Assembly: GCF_010435965.1 (NCBI RefSeq)
Contig: NZ_JAAGAA010000001.1
Span: 310,001 to 374,000 of the forward strand
Direction: 5' to 3'
Length of the DNA stretch: 64,000 nucleotides
Source: Crenobacter caeni
GTDB lineage: Bacteria > Pseudomonadota > Gammaproteobacteria > Burkholderiales > Chromobacteriaceae
Shown one piece after another: positions 38,731 to 49,687 of the stretch. The notes under the pieces are model-generated. The model was not told the origin of the DNA. It did not search any database and saw only the letters and a list, made by a program, of their open reading frames with translations. Both the position numbers and the translations under genes were made by a program. Positions within the stretch are counted from its first letter, which is position 1. Every line of letters begins with the position of its first letter.

Positions 38731-40118
38731 CATTGGTGGCGCAGCGCGCCGAGGAAGTCCCACAAGCGGCTGTTGCGGCTGTACGCAACGTTGAAGCGCC
38801 ACCAGTCGTCGTGGCTGCCGTCGCAGGAGAACAAGCGCCCCGGCGCGAGGACGATGCCGGCGTCGCGCGCCTGCTCGGCCAGAGCCGGCGCAGCGTGTGG
38901 CGGACGGGCCAGCAGGAACAGCCCGTGTGCGGGCCGCGCGAACAGCGTCCAGCCCGCCGCATCGAAGCGTTGCTGGCACACATGCTGTGCCTCCTGCAGC
39001 GCCTCGCGCGCTTCATTCAGCTGGCGGCGGCTGCCGGCCGCTTCGGCCAGTTCCATCGCCAGCATCTCGTTGAGCACCGGCGTGGTCAGGCCGGTGATCA
39101 TCTTGTAGCGCAGCAGCCGCTCTATCCTTTCCTGGCTGGCGACCACGTAGCCCACACGCAAGCCCGGCGCGAGCGACTTGGAGAAGCTGCCGATATACAC
39201 ATGCCGCTCAGCGCCGCCTAGTGAACACAGCGGTGGTGGCGGTGCCGGGTGGAAGGGCTGCGCGACGTTGTCCTCGACCAGCGTGCACCCCGCGTCGTCG
39301 AGCAACTTCATCACCCGGTACGCGGTGGCAAGCGTGTAGCTGGCACCGCTCGGGTTGTTAAGCAGCGGGTTGCTGAAGAAGAGCCGGGGCTTGTGTTGCG
39401 CGAGCAGGGCCGCCAGCCGTTCGCAGTCGGGCCCGTCTGCGTTCCACGGCACGCCCACCGGCTTGAAGCCGCGCAGGCGCAGGCAAGAGATCAGGTTGCA
39501 GTAGCCCGGCTCGTCGATCAGCACGGTGTCGCCCGGTTCGGCCAGCGTACAGGCGACCATGTCGAGTGCCTTGCTCGCGCCTTGCGTCATCAACACCTGC
39601 TCGGCGCCGACTTGCAGGTGCTGCGCGCACAGGCCGCGGGCAATCTCGCGGCGCAGCGGCTCGTAACCCTGCGGGTCGCCGTACGGGTGGAAGGGAGCCT
39701 TGCGGCGGGCGATGGTGCGCATCGCCGAGCTATTGGCGTCGCGGTCGTACCAGTGGTCCGGCAGCCAGCCGCAGCCCGCGTAGAGGATAGCCGGGTCGCG
39801 CTGGTAGATGCGGCTGAGCAGCCAGTCGTCGTCGATCGGCAGGGTCGACAGCGCCGGTAGTACCTCGCGGGCCCGGCCCAGCGGCGGCGCGACAAAATAG
39901 CCCGCGCCGCGGCGGGCGACCAGCAGTCCGCGCGTGGTCAGTCGCTGGTAGGCGTCGCTGACCGTGAAGGTGCTGATGCCACGGCTGCGCGCCGCCTCGC
40001 GCACCGAAGGCAGCCGCTCGCCCGGGCGCAGGCCACCGGTTTCGATGCGGCGGGTGATTTCTGCCGCCAACTGCTCGGCGAGCGCGATTGTACTGGTCGG
40101 TTGTGCGTTTTCCGGCAT
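38730..40118 (-). CDS. MocR-type transcriptional regulator (GntR wHTH plus aminotransferase domain)
   Basis: Likely regulator of the divergent transaminase-dehydrogenase pair. An N-terminal GntR winged helix (about residues 12-80, GERLPSVREAARSRGISTFTVSDAYQRL) is fused to a fold-type I aminotransferase domain. The PLP-lysine motif GSFSKSLAPGLRVGYV is intact. 462 aa from ATG at 40118; ATG at 40151 adds 11 residues and neither has a clear Shine-Dalgarno. MocR proteins usually sense amino-compound/PLP adducts. A ligand related to beta-alanine is inferred from the neighbours only. Confidence 0.88.
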   Translation of the reverse strand: MPENAQPTSTIALAEQLAAEITRRIETGGLRPGERLPSVREAARSRGISTFTVSDAYQRLTTRGLLVARRGAGYFVAPPLGRAREVLPALSTLPIDDDWLLSRIYQRDPAILYAGCGWLPDHWYDRDANSSAMRTIARRKAPFHPYGDPQGYEPLRREIARGLCAQHLQVGAEQVLMTQGASKALDMVACTLAEPGDTVLIDEPGYCNLISCLRLRGFKPVGVPWNADGPDCERLAALLAQHKPRLFFSNPLLNNPSGASYTLATAYRVMKLLDDAGCTLVEDNVAQPFHPAPPPPLCSLGGAERHVYIGSFSKSLAPGLRVGYVVASQERIERLLRYKMITGLTTPVLNEMLAMELAEAAGSRRQLNEAREALQEAQHVCQQRFDAAGWTLFARPAHGLFLLARPPHAAPALAEQARDAGIVLAPGRLFSCDGSHDDWWRFNVAYSRNSRLWDFLGALRHQ

Positions 40119-40257
40119 GGTCTGTCGGTCAATCTGATAATTGTCCAGCATACATGGCCATCTGCCCGTCTTCCAGCGCCGATGCCTTGTCCGCCGTGCA
40201 GAGATTCCATCTGTACGGCCTGGCATTCTCTTTGCCAACTGTCGCTGTTTTCTCCGC

Positions 40258-40285
40258 GCCCTGCTGGCTACATTCAGCGCAGGGC
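40258..40285 (+). promoter_or_regulatory. Inverted repeat upstream of the transaminase gene
   Basis: GCCCTGC (40258-40264) and GCAGGGC (40279-40285) flank 14 nt containing TACATT, a possible -10 box. It lies 28 nt before the ATG in the MocR-transaminase intergenic region. Candidate operator or leader hairpin; no firm -35 was found. Confidence 0.35.
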
Positions 40286-40312
40286 ACAACGGTGCCGACA
40301 AGGAGAACAAAG

Positions 40313-41629
<1,317 letters not shown>

Positions 41630-41642
41630 ACAGGACAGCACT

Positions 41643-43130
41643 ATGCAGCACATCCAGCATTACATCGGCGGGCAGAGTGTCGCCGGCCAGGGCGGCCGCA
41701 GCGCCGACGTGTACAACCCGGCGCTGGGCGAAGTGGTCGCCCGCGTCGCGCTGGCCGATCAGGCCGACGTGAACGCCGCGGTGGCCACCGCGCGTGCCGC
41801 CTTCCCGGCGTGGGCCGACACCTCGCCGCTGCGCCGCGCCCGCGTGATGTTCAAGTTCAAGGAGCTGCTCGAAGCCAACCAGCGCAAGCTCGCCGAGCTG
41901 ATTTCGTCCGAGCACGGCAAGGTGGTGTCCGACGCAATGGGCGAAGTCACCCGCGGTCTCGAGGTCGTCGAATTCGCCTGCGGCATCCCGCAACTGCTCA
42001 AGGGCGAGTTCACCGAGCAGGTCGGCGGCGGCATCGACAGCCATTCGATGCGCCAGCCCTTGGGCGTGGTCGCCGGCATCACCCCGTTCAACTTCCCGGC
42101 GATGGTGCCGCTGTGGATGTTCCCGGTGGCGATCGCCTGCGGCAACACCTTCATCCTCAAACCGTCCGAGCGCGACCCGTCGGCCGCGCTGCTGCTCGCC
42201 GAGCTGCTCAAGCAAGCCGGCCTGCCGGACGGCGTGTTCAACGTGGTGCACGGCGACAAGGAAGCGGTCGATACCCTGCTGACCCACCCGGATGTGTCGG
42301 CGGTGAGCTTCGTCGGCTCGACGCCGATCGCGCAGTACATCTACGAGACCGGCGCGCGCCACGGCAAGCGCGTGCAGGCGCTGGGCGGTGCCAAGAACCA
42401 TCTGGTGGTGATGCCGGACGCCGACCTCGACGGCACGGTCGAGGCGCTGACCGGCGCCGCCTTCGGCTCGGCCGGCGAGCGCTGCATGGCGATCTCGGTC
42501 GCGGTCGCGGTCGGCGACATTGCCGACGCGCTGGTCGACAAGCTGGCCGCGCGCGCGAAGACGCTGAAGATCGGCGTCGGCGCGGACGTCGAGGCGGAAA
42601 TGGGCCCGCTGGTGACCCGCGTGCACCGCGACAAGGTGAAGGGTTACGTCGACACCGGCGTCGCCGAGGGCGCCACTCTGGTGGTCGACGGCCGCGGCTA
42701 CAGTCACCCGGGCTACGAGAGCGGCTTCTTCCTCGGTCCCTGCCTGTTTGACCGGGTGACGCCCGAGATGACCATCTACCGCGAAGAGATCTTCGGGCCG
42801 GTGCTCGCCGTGGTGCGCGTGCCGGACTTCGAGAGCGCCGTCGCGCTGATCAACGCGCACCCGTACGCGAACGGCACCAGCATCTTCACCCGTTCCGGTG
42901 CGGCGGCGCGCGAATTCAGCCATCGCATCCAGGTCGGCATGGTCGGCGTCAACGTGCCGATCCCGGTGCCAATGGCCTTCCACAGCTTCGGCGGCTGGAA
43001 GGCGTCGCTGTTCGGCGACCACCATATGCACGGCCCGGAAGGGGTGCGCTTCTACACGCGGATGAAGACGATCACCAGCCGCTGGCCGGAGCGGCTGGAC
43101 GCAGAGTTCGTGATGCCGACGATGAAGTAA
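41643..43130 (+). CDS. mmsA: CoA-acylating methylmalonate/malonate-semialdehyde dehydrogenase
   Basis: NAD-dependent aldehyde dehydrogenase superfamily enzyme that converts malonate or methylmalonate semialdehyde plus CoA to acetyl- or propionyl-CoA, releasing carbon dioxide. 495 aa. The catalytic cysteine is Cys281 in [26 protein letters not shown] and [10 protein letters not shown] are MmsA signatures. It starts 13 nt after the transaminase and a strong terminator follows, so the two genes form an operon. It completes a two-step beta-alanine (or valine-linked) catabolic route. Confidence 0.92.
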   Translation: MQHIQHYIGGQSVAGQGGRSADVYNPALGEVVARVALADQADVNAAVATARAAFPAWADTSPLRRARVMFKFKELLEANQRKLAELISSEHGKVVSDAMGEVTRGLEVVEFACGIPQLLKGEFTEQVGGGIDSHSMRQPLGVVAGITPFNFPAMVPLWMFPVAIACGNTFILKPSERDPSAALLLAELLKQAGLPDGVFNVVHGDKEAVDTLLTHPDVSAVSFVGSTPIAQYIYETGARHGKRVQALGGAKNHLVVMPDADLDGTVEALTGAAFGSAGERCMAISVAVAVGDIADALVDKLAARAKTLKIGVGADVEAEMGPLVTRVHRDKVKGYVDTGVAEGATLVVDGRGYSHPGYESGFFLGPCLFDRVTPEMTIYREEIFGPVLAVVRVPDFESAVALINAHPYANGTSIFTRSGAAAREFSHRIQVGMVGVNVPIPVPMAFHSFGGWKASLFGDHHMHGPEGVRFYTRMKTITSRWPERLDAEFVMPTMK

Positions 43131-43152
43131 GGGTTGACTCGTGGGGAGGTGG

Positions 43153-43178
43153 GGCCGGCGCATGCCGGCCCTTTTTTG
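43153..43178 (+). terminator. Rho-independent terminator after mmsA
   Basis: GGGCCGGC/GCCGGCCC with a GCAT loop followed by six T residues. Confidence 0.92.
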
Positions 43179-43180
43179 TC

Positions 43181-43322
43181 AGAGCCTGTTTACGGTCTGC
43201 TGCGCATCAGCGATACGGCGTTAAAAACGGCTTCGAAATGCTCATGGACAAGCTGTACATTCCGCTTTCTCAGCCGTTTTCGCCTTGTCTCGCTCTCGCT
43301 CGCGAGACCGTGAACACGCTCT
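43181..43322. repeat. MITE-like foldback repeat, about 142 bp
   Basis: Terminal inverted repeats of 18 bp match at 16 positions: the left end begins AGAGCCTGTTTACGGTCT and the right end is AGACCGTGAACACGCTCT. An inner perfect 9-bp pair AAAACGGCT/AGCCGTTTT (43224-43232, 43272-43280) lets the whole element fold back. There is no reading frame of note and no clear target-site duplication. It sits between the mmsA terminator and the lnt stop, the right end touching the stop codon. It may be a non-autonomous transposon remnant or a dispersed repeat. Copy number elsewhere is unknown. Confidence 0.7.
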
Positions 43323-44806
43323 CAGCGCGTGCGGCGTGCCCAGAGGCTGCCCGCCACCAGCAGCAGGGCGCACAACAGCAGCACCGGCAGGTTGCCCGTG
43401 CGCATATACGGGGTCAGCCCGCTGCGGCCGGTCACCGTGACGTTCAGCACCTGCGTGGTGTTGGGCGCGGCGAGCGCCTTGACGGTGCCGTCCGCCTCGA
43501 TCAGTGCGGTCATGCCGGTATTGGTCGAGCGCAGCATCGGCCGGCCGGTTTCGAGCGAGCGGGCCTGCGACAGCTGCAGGTGCTGGTCCATGGCGACGCT
43601 GTCGCCGAACCAGGCCAGGTTGCTGACGTTGGCGAGCAGCGTCGCGTCGCGCGCCGGGCCGATCAGTTCCTCGCCGAAGCTGTCTTCATAGCAGACGTTG
43701 AAGGCGACCTGCTGGCCGGCGAGCGCGAGCGGCGCCTGCGCGCTGCCGCCGCGGCTGAAGCCCGACAGCGGCATGTTCATGTAGCGGTAGATCCAGCCGA
43801 TCAGCGAGGGTAGCGGGATGAACTCGCCGAACGGGACCAGGTGGTCCTTCGCGTAATAGGGCAGGCGCTCGTCGCTGAAGGCGACCACCGCGTTCAGATA
43901 GCCCTGGCCGTCGTCGGTGCGGCGCGGGATGCCGGCGGCGACCGCCATCTTCTTGGCGTGCGCCTCGCGCTGGATCATGGTGATCACGCCGGACGGCAGA
44001 TCGTCGAGGAACAGCGGGATCGCCGTCTCGGGCAGGATCAAGAGGTCGGCGCGCGCGGTTGCGATCATGCGGAAGTAGCGCTCCAGCGTCAGCTGCTGGA
44101 TGTCGGGGTTCCACTTGAGCGATTGCGGGATATTGCCCTGCGCCAGCGCGACACGGGTCGGCTTGCCGACCGGCTGCGTCCAGCTGACGCCGGAGAGGGC
44201 GGCACCGCCGCCCCACACAGCGGCGACGAGTGCGGCCATGGCGAACCTGCCGCGCATGTTCGACACCGGCAGTTGCGCGAGCACGCCGGCGGAGAGCGCG
44301 ACGAGGAAGGTCACCGCGTGGATGCCGCCGACGGCCGCGTAGCCGGCGAGCGGGCTTTCGGTGATCTGGCTGTAGCCGACCGCGCCCCACGGAAAGCCGG
44401 TCAAAAACCAGCTTCTCAGCCATTCGGCCAGCGTCCACAGCGCCGGGAACAGCACGAGGTGGGCAAGCAGCAGGCGCCCGCGCGCGAGGCGGCGGCTCAG
44501 CGCTATGGCCGTGGCGGGAAACAGTGCGAGGTAGGCGGGCAGCAGCAGCGTGGCCGCCGCCGCCGGCAGCGACGGCAGGCCGGCCACCGTATGCAGGCTG
44601 TGGTAGATCCAGTTAAAGCACGCGGTGTACGCGGCGAGGCCCCACAGGTAGCCGGTCAGGAAGGGATGGGCACCCTCGCGCGCGGACAGCGCGAGCGGCA
44701 CCGCGAGCAGCAGCGGCATCAGCCAGAACAGGCGGTAGGGCGCGAACGCGAACAAGGCAGCTGCGCCGCTGGCGACCACCAGCGTCCAGTAAAGCGGCGC
44801 GCGCAT
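43322..44806 (-). CDS. lnt: Apolipoprotein N-acyltransferase
   Basis: Inner-membrane enzyme adding the third acyl chain to lipoprotein N-termini. 494 aa. About seven N-terminal membrane segments (1-205) precede a nitrilase-like periplasmic domain. The catalytic triad is Glu260 (LPETAIP), Lys320 (YAKDHLVPFGEF) and Cys372 (NVCYEDSFGE), all intact. One C-terminal membrane helix follows. ATG at 44806 shares a base with the corC stop. Last of miaB-phoH-ybeY-corC-lnt. Confidence 0.95.
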   Translation of the reverse strand: MRAPLYWTLVVASGAAALFAFAPYRLFWLMPLLLAVPLALSAREGAHPFLTGYLWGLAAYTACFNWIYHSLHTVAGLPSLPAAAATLLLPAYLALFPATAIALSRRLARGRLLLAHLVLFPALWTLAEWLRSWFLTGFPWGAVGYSQITESPLAGYAAVGGIHAVTFLVALSAGVLAQLPVSNMRGRFAMAALVAAVWGGGAALSGVSWTQPVGKPTRVALAQGNIPQSLKWNPDIQQLTLERYFRMIATARADLLILPETAIPLFLDDLPSGVITMIQREAHAKKMAVAAGIPRRTDDGQGYLNAVVAFSDERLPYYAKDHLVPFGEFIPLPSLIGWIYRYMNMPLSGFSRGGSAQAPLALAGQQVAFNVCYEDSFGEELIGPARDATLLANVSNLAWFGDSVAMDQHLQLSQARSLETGRPMLRSTNTGMTALIEADGTVKALAAPNTTQVLNVTVTGRSGLTPYMRTGNLPVLLLCALLLVAGSLWARRTR

Positions 44807-45663
44807 CAGGCGTCCTGCTCGGGGGCGGGCGGTTCGGCTTCGCGTCTGGGGGTGACGATCAGCGTGTGCAGGCGGCGGCTGTCGGCGCGCAGCACGGTCA
44901 CGTCGAGCCGGCCGAGGCTGACGCGCTCGCCGCGGTGCGGCACGTGGCCCATCGCGCCGAGTACCAGTCCGCCCAGGGTGTCGGCGTCCTCGTCGGCGAA
45001 GTCGGTGCCGAAGAAGGCGTTGATGTCCTCGACCTCGGTGGTCGCCTTCACGCGGTAGCGGCTGCCGCGGATCGGCACGATATTGTCTTCGGTCTCGTCG
45101 AAGTCGTACTCGTCGTCGATGTCGCCGACGATCTGCTCGATCACGTCCTCGATGGTGACGAGGCCGGACACGCTGCCGTACTCGTCGACCACGATCGCCA
45201 TATGGTTGCGCGCGTTCCTGAAGTCGCGCAGCAGTACGTTCAGCGGCTTGGACTCGGGGATGAATACCGCCTGCCTGAGCGAGTCGTGCAGGTCGAAGTT
45301 CTTCGGGTCGTGGAAGTAGCGCAGCAAGTCCTTGGCCAGCAGGATGCCGACGATATTGTCCTTGTCGCCGTCGATCACCGGGAAACGCGAATGCGCGGTG
45401 TCGATCACCATCGGCAGGAAGCGCTCGATCGGCTCGTCGGTGCGCACCACGTCCATCTGGCTGCGCGGCACCATCACGTCGCGCACCGACAGTTCGGCGA
45501 AGCCCAGCACGCTCTCTATCATCGACAGCGCGTCGGCGTCCATCAGGTTGCGCTCGAACGCCGCGCGCAGTTGCGCGAGCAGCTCCTCGCGGTCGTCCGG
45601 TTCGTGGGTGAAGCGGTTGAGCAGGCGTTCGAACCAGTTGGGCGTGGGCTTGCCGTCGTCCAT
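44806..45663 (-). CDS. corC: CorC/YbeX-family CBS-domain protein
   Basis: 285 aa with paired CBS domains (about 65-185) and a C-terminal CorC_HlyC domain. Linked to magnesium/cobalt handling and, in E. coli (YbeX), to ribosome metabolism. No membrane domain is present, so it is the soluble form. ATG at 45663 overlaps the ybeY stop. Confidence 0.92.
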   Translation of the reverse strand: MDDGKPTPNWFERLLNRFTHEPDDREELLAQLRAAFERNLMDADALSMIESVLGFAELSVRDVMVPRSQMDVVRTDEPIERFLPMVIDTAHSRFPVIDGDKDNIVGILLAKDLLRYFHDPKNFDLHDSLRQAVFIPESKPLNVLLRDFRNARNHMAIVVDEYGSVSGLVTIEDVIEQIVGDIDDEYDFDETEDNIVPIRGSRYRVKATTEVEDINAFFGTDFADEDADTLGGLVLGAMGHVPHRGERVSLGRLDVTVLRADSRRLHTLIVTPRREAEPPAPEQDA

Positions 45664-46175
45664 CAGGCGTTCCCCTTCTCGCCCTGGTAGGGGTCGGCGA
45701 AGCCCAGGCGGGCGAGGATGCGCGTCTCCAGCGCTTCCATGGCGTCGGCTTCGGCGTCGTCCTCGTGGTCGAAGCCCTGCAGGTGCAGCATGCCGTGCAC
45801 GGTCAGGTGCGCGTAGTGCGCGGCAAGCAGCTTGCCCTGTTCGGCGGCCTCGCGCTCGACCACCTCGGCGCACAGCACCAGGTCGCCGCACAGCGGCATG
45901 CCGGGGACGGGCTCGCCCTCGTTCAGCGCGAAGCTCAACACATTGGTCGCGTAGTCCTTGCCGCGCCACTGGCCGTTCAGTTCGCGGCCTTCAATGGCGT
46001 CGACCACGCTCAGGCTGATCTCGGCGCGTTCGTCGCCACCTTGCAGCGCGGCGCACGCCCAGCGCTCGAACTGCGCACGGGAAGGCAGCGTCTTGGCGCT
46101 GCTGCGGTTGTCGTAGGCGAGGGTCAGGCGCGCGGCGCGGCGCGAGAGCAGTGGGTTACGCTTGGCTTTTTTCAT
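45663..46175 (-). CDS. ybeY: Endoribonuclease YbeY
   Basis: Metal-dependent RNase for 16S 3'-end maturation and ribosome quality control. 170 aa. The zinc motif H127-x3-H131-x5-H137 ([11 protein letters not shown]) is intact. I chose ATG at 46175 ([10 protein letters not shown]), which overlaps the end of phoH by 20 nt. Confidence 0.94.
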   Translation of the reverse strand: MKKAKRNPLLSRRAARLTLAYDNRSSAKTLPSRAQFERWACAALQGGDERAEISLSVVDAIEGRELNGQWRGKDYATNVLSFALNEGEPVPGMPLCGDLVLCAEVVEREAAEQGKLLAAHYAHLTVHGMLHLQGFDHEDDAEADAMEALETRILARLGFADPYQGEKGNA

Positions 46176-47121
46176 CTTGTTCGATTGCGTGTTGGTCGTA
46201 GGCGTCGACGATCTTCTGCACCAGCGGGTGGCGCACGACATCGTCGCTCTGGAAATGGTGGAAGTGGATGCCGCGCACCGCCTTCAGGATGCGCTCGACC
46301 TCGACGAGGCCGCTCTTCTGGTGGCGGGCGAGGTCGATCTGGGTGACGTCGCCGGTGACCACAGCCTTCGAGCCGAAGCCGATGCGGGTGAGGAACATCT
46401 TCATCTGCTCGGGCGTGGTGTTCTGCGCCTCGTCGAGGATGATGAAGGCGTTGTTCAGCGTGCGCCCGCGCATATAGGCGAGCGGCGCGATCTCGATCAG
46501 GTTCTTCTCGAACAGCTTGGCGACGCGGTCGAAACCCATCAGGTCGTACAGTGCGTCGTACAGCGGGCGCAGGTAGGGGTCGACCTTCTGCGCGAGGTCG
46601 CCCGGCAAGAAGCCCAGCTTCTCGCCGGCCTCGACCGCCGGGCGCACCAGCACGATACGCTTGACCGCGTCGCGCTCCATCGCGTCGACCGCGCAGGCGA
46701 CCGCGAGGTAGGTCTTGCCGGTGCCCGCCGGGCCGATGCCGAAGGTGATGTCGTGTTCGAGGATGGCCTTGATATAGCCGGCCTGGCGCGGCGTGCGCCC
46801 CTTGAGGTCGCCGCGGCGGGTGATCAGCACCGGTGCGTCGGCCAGGGCCATGCGGTTCATGTGCTGGCGGATCTCGACCAGCGTCAGCTGCACGTCGTCG
46901 ACCGACAGTTCCTGCTTGTCGGCCAGCAGGTAGAGGCGGGTCAGCGCGTCGGCGGCGTCGCGCGCGCGCTCGCCCTGGATGCGGAACGCTTCGCCGCGGC
47001 GGGTGATGGTGACGTCCAGACCAGTTTCGATCTGCTTGATGTTCTCGTCGAGCACGCCGGCCAGACGGGCCAGTCTTTCGTTGTCGACAGGGGTGAAGCT
47101 CAGGTGTTCGCTGTGGGACAT
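46156..47121 (-). CDS. PhoH-like ATPase (YbeZ)
   Basis: Cytosolic P-loop ATPase, thought to act with YbeY in RNA metabolism. 321 aa. Walker A GPAGTGKT is at 130-137, Walker [10 protein letters not shown] is near 222-230, and the GDVTQIDL motif follows. ATG at 47121. Confidence 0.94.
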   Translation of the reverse strand: MSHSEHLSFTPVDNERLARLAGVLDENIKQIETGLDVTITRRGEAFRIQGERARDAADALTRLYLLADKQELSVDDVQLTLVEIRQHMNRMALADAPVLITRRGDLKGRTPRQAGYIKAILEHDITFGIGPAGTGKTYLAVACAVDAMERDAVKRIVLVRPAVEAGEKLGFLPGDLAQKVDPYLRPLYDALYDLMGFDRVAKLFEKNLIEIAPLAYMRGRTLNNAFIILDEAQNTTPEQMKMFLTRIGFGSKAVVTGDVTQIDLARHQKSGLVEVERILKAVRGIHFHHFQSDDVVRHPLVQKIVDAYDQHAIEQDEKSQA

Positions 47122-47179
47122 GGTATCCGTGTGAGGGACCGCCGACAGGCGGCCCCGGGGTCGTCATGCCCTGATGGTA

Positions 47180-48514
47180 TTACACCGACTCGGTCGTGAC
47201 TACCTCACCGCCCAGCGAGTGCGGGTAAGCCTCGGTGATCCGCACGTCTATCATCTGGCCCAACAGGCGCGGCTGGCCGACGAAGTTGACTACGCGGTTG
47301 TTGGCGGTGCGCGCGGCGAGCATGCCGGCGTCGCGCTTGGAGACCGACTCGACCAGCACGCGCTGGGTGGTGCCGACCATCGCGCGGTTGACCGCGTAGC
47401 CGTTGGCCTCGATCACCTCGTTCAGCGCTTCCAGGCGGCGCACCTTCTCGGCGTGCGGCGTGTCGTCCGGCAGGTTGGACGCCGGCGTGCCCGGGCGCGG
47501 GCTGTAGATGAACACGAAGCTGAAGTCGAAGCCGAGGTCCTCTACCAGCTTGAGCGTCGCGTTGAAGTCGGCCTCGGTCTCGCCGGGGAAGCCGACGATG
47601 AAGTCCGAGCTCAGGCAGATGTCCGGGCGCACCGCACGCAGCTTGCGGATGATGGACTTGTACTCGAGCGCGGTGTAGCCGCGCTTCATCGCCATCAGGA
47701 TGCGGTCGGCGCCGCTTTGCACCGGCAGGTGCAGGTGCGAAACCAGCTTGGGCAGGCGAGCGAAGCAGTCGATGATGCGGTCGGTGAACTCGCGCGGGTG
47801 GCTGGTGGTGAAGCGGATGCGCTCGATGCCGGGCACCTCGTGCACGTAGTCGAGCAGGAGCGCGAAGTCGGCGATCTCTCCATCGGCCATCAGGCCGCGG
47901 TAGGCGTTGACGTTCTGGCCCAACAGCGTCACTTCCTTGACGCCCTGCGCGGCGAGGCCGGCGATCTCGGTCAGCACGTCGTCGAACGGGCGCGACACTT
48001 CCTCGCCGCGGGTGTACGGCACCACGCAGAACGAGCAGTACTTCGAGCAGCCTTCCATGATAGACACGAAGGCGGCGCCGCCGTCGACCTTGGCCGGCGG
48101 GATGTGGTCGAACTTCTCGATCTCGGGGAAGGAGATGTCGACCTGCGAGCGGCCCTCGGCGCGGCGCGCGCGGATCAGCTCGGGCAGGCGGTGCAGCGTC
48201 TGCGGGCCGAACACCACGTCGACGAAGGGCGCGCGCTTGACGATGGCTTCGCCCTCTTGGCTCGCGACGCAGCCGCCGACGCCGATCACCAGCTCGGGGT
48301 TCTTGTCCTTCAGCTCGCGGATGCGGCCCAGGTCGGAGAACACCTTTTCCTGCGCCTTCTCGCGCACGCTGCAGGTGTTGAACAGGATGACGTCGGCGTC
48401 CTCGGGACGGTCGGTCTTGACGGCGCCTTCGGTGAGCCCGAGTACGTCGACCATCTTGTCGGAGTCGTACTCGTTCATCTGGCAACCGAAGGTCTTGATG
48501 TAAACCTTTTTCAT
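47180..48514 (-). CDS. miaB: tRNA-2-methylthio-N6-dimethylallyladenosine synthase MiaB
   Basis: Radical-SAM methylthiotransferase modifying A37 of tRNAs reading UNN codons. 444 aa. The N-terminal UPF0004 cluster ligands are Cys11, Cys48 and Cys82; the radical-SAM motif is Cys156-x3-Cys160-x2-Cys163 (CSKYCSFC); a TRAM domain ends the protein. ATG at 48514 chosen ([14 protein letters not shown]); longer in-frame starts lack family support. 58 nt before phoH. Confidence 0.96.
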   Translation of the reverse strand: MKKVYIKTFGCQMNEYDSDKMVDVLGLTEGAVKTDRPEDADVILFNTCSVREKAQEKVFSDLGRIRELKDKNPELVIGVGGCVASQEGEAIVKRAPFVDVVFGPQTLHRLPELIRARRAEGRSQVDISFPEIEKFDHIPPAKVDGGAAFVSIMEGCSKYCSFCVVPYTRGEEVSRPFDDVLTEIAGLAAQGVKEVTLLGQNVNAYRGLMADGEIADFALLLDYVHEVPGIERIRFTTSHPREFTDRIIDCFARLPKLVSHLHLPVQSGADRILMAMKRGYTALEYKSIIRKLRAVRPDICLSSDFIVGFPGETEADFNATLKLVEDLGFDFSFVFIYSPRPGTPASNLPDDTPHAEKVRRLEALNEVIEANGYAVNRAMVGTTQRVLVESVSKRDAGMLAARTANNRVVNFVGQPRLLGQMIDVRITEAYPHSLGGEVVTTESV

Positions 48515-48649
48515 CTGTCTTGCGCTCGGGAAATGATAAATGCCAGCAACGCCCCGCCCAATTCCCGTCGCCGGGTGCGGTTTTTTGCTGGCAAATGAAT
48601 GGCTTGCGCGCGAGTGTACCACAGGCGCGGCAAAACGGTCGGGGTAGCC

Positions 48650-49180
48650 TCAGTGCGCCAGTGGCGCGAGCATGCCCTGCGCGTCGTCGCCGTAGCAGGC
48701 GAGCTTGCCGCGGCCAAGCGGGTAGGGTGTGAAGCCGAGTTTGCGCCAGTAGCTGGCTGCGCCCTGCACGGCGACCAGCCGCGCGTAGCGGTAGCCCTTC
48801 TCGCGTGCCGAGCGTAGCGCCTTCTCCATCAGGCGCGGCGCGACGCCGCGTCCGCGCAGCCGCTCGCTGATCGCCATGTCGTGCAGGAACAATGTGTCGC
48901 AGCGTTCGGGAAGGCTTGGCAGCGGGGTGTCCAGCGCCGGCGGCGTCTCGCCTTGCCAGGGGTGGGCGAACAGGTAGCCGCGCACGCGGCCGTCCTCCTC
49001 CGCGACGAAGCAGGTGTCGGGCGACAGGCGCTGGCGCGAAAAGAGCGCGTCGCGGCTTTCGATCAGTTCGGCGCGGTAGCACTGCGCCTGCACGGCGAGC
49101 ACGGCGTCGATATCGGCGGCGCGCATCGCGCGCAGTGTGACTTCCGCTTGCGGGCGGGAGGCAAGGTTCTGGCTTGGCAT
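48650..49180 (-). CDS. GNAT-family N-acetyltransferase
   Basis: 176-aa single GNAT domain. The acetyl-CoA motif A is RLRGRGVAPRLMEKAL near residues 102-118, and a YWRKLGF motif lies near the end, as in many small-molecule or peptide acetyltransferases. Substrate unknown. Start ATG at 49180 lacks a strong Shine-Dalgarno; a perfect palindrome lies about 40 nt upstream. Located upstream of miaB but 136 nt apart. Confidence 0.85.
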   Translation of the reverse strand: MPSQNLASRPQAEVTLRAMRAADIDAVLAVQAQCYRAELIESRDALFSRQRLSPDTCFVAEEDGRVRGYLFAHPWQGETPPALDTPLPSLPERCDTLFLHDMAISERLRGRGVAPRLMEKALRSAREKGYRYARLVAVQGAASYWRKLGFTPYPLGRGKLACYGDDAQGMLAPLAH

Positions 49181-49218
49181 GGCAGGGAGGCGCGGTCAGA
49201 TGCGCCGTATGTTTTTAT

Positions 49219-49237
49219 ACAATCTACCGGAGATTGT
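49219..49237 (-). promoter_or_regulatory. Perfect palindrome ahead of the GNAT gene
   Basis: ACAATCT-ACCGG-AGATTGT: 7-bp arms, 5-nt centre. It is directly followed on the minus strand by TATAAA (a -10-like box at about 49218-49213), so it occupies the position between -35 and -10. Candidate operator. Confidence 0.4.
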
Positions 49238-49317
49238 CGCGATGCAGCATGAAAGCGTCAAGGCGGGGGGCGGTTGGAATGTGTGCGGGCAGTGCGGATC
49301 CGGGTATGGGCGAATGC

Positions 49318-49348
49318 AAAAAAGCCAGCGCGCTGCGCTGGCTTTTTT
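49318..49348. terminator. Bidirectional terminator downstream of the tRNA(CAU) pair
   Basis: AAAAAAGCCAGCG/CGCTGGCTTTTTT, a 13-bp stem with a 5-nt loop and A and T runs on both sides. It ends the minus-strand tRNA transcript. Confidence 0.9.
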
Positions 49349-49350
49349 AT

Positions 49351-49427
<77 letters not shown>

Positions 49428-49462
49428 GTGAGGCCTGACAAGTCAAACCCCGGTAAAACGGG

Positions 49463-49539
<77 letters not shown>

Positions 49540-49571
49540 ACGCTTTCGATGCCTTGGCATCGAGGCTGCGA

Positions 49572-49600
49572 ACTATAAGGGCCGCCCCGACGGGTGTCAA
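49572..49600 (-). promoter_or_regulatory. Near-consensus sigma-70 promoter of the tRNA(CAU) pair
   Basis: On the minus strand TTGACA (49600-49595), a 17-bp spacer and TATAGT (49577-49572), about 32 nt before the first tRNA base. The bases after the -10 box are GC-rich, as in stringently controlled stable-RNA promoters. Confidence 0.93.
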
Positions 49601-49687
49601 CCCTTTGCATGACAAAATCCGCCATTTCCCACAGCGTTCGCCGGTTTTTTTGCGGGTTTGTGCTGTCGGATCAATGGCTTGGGTGTT

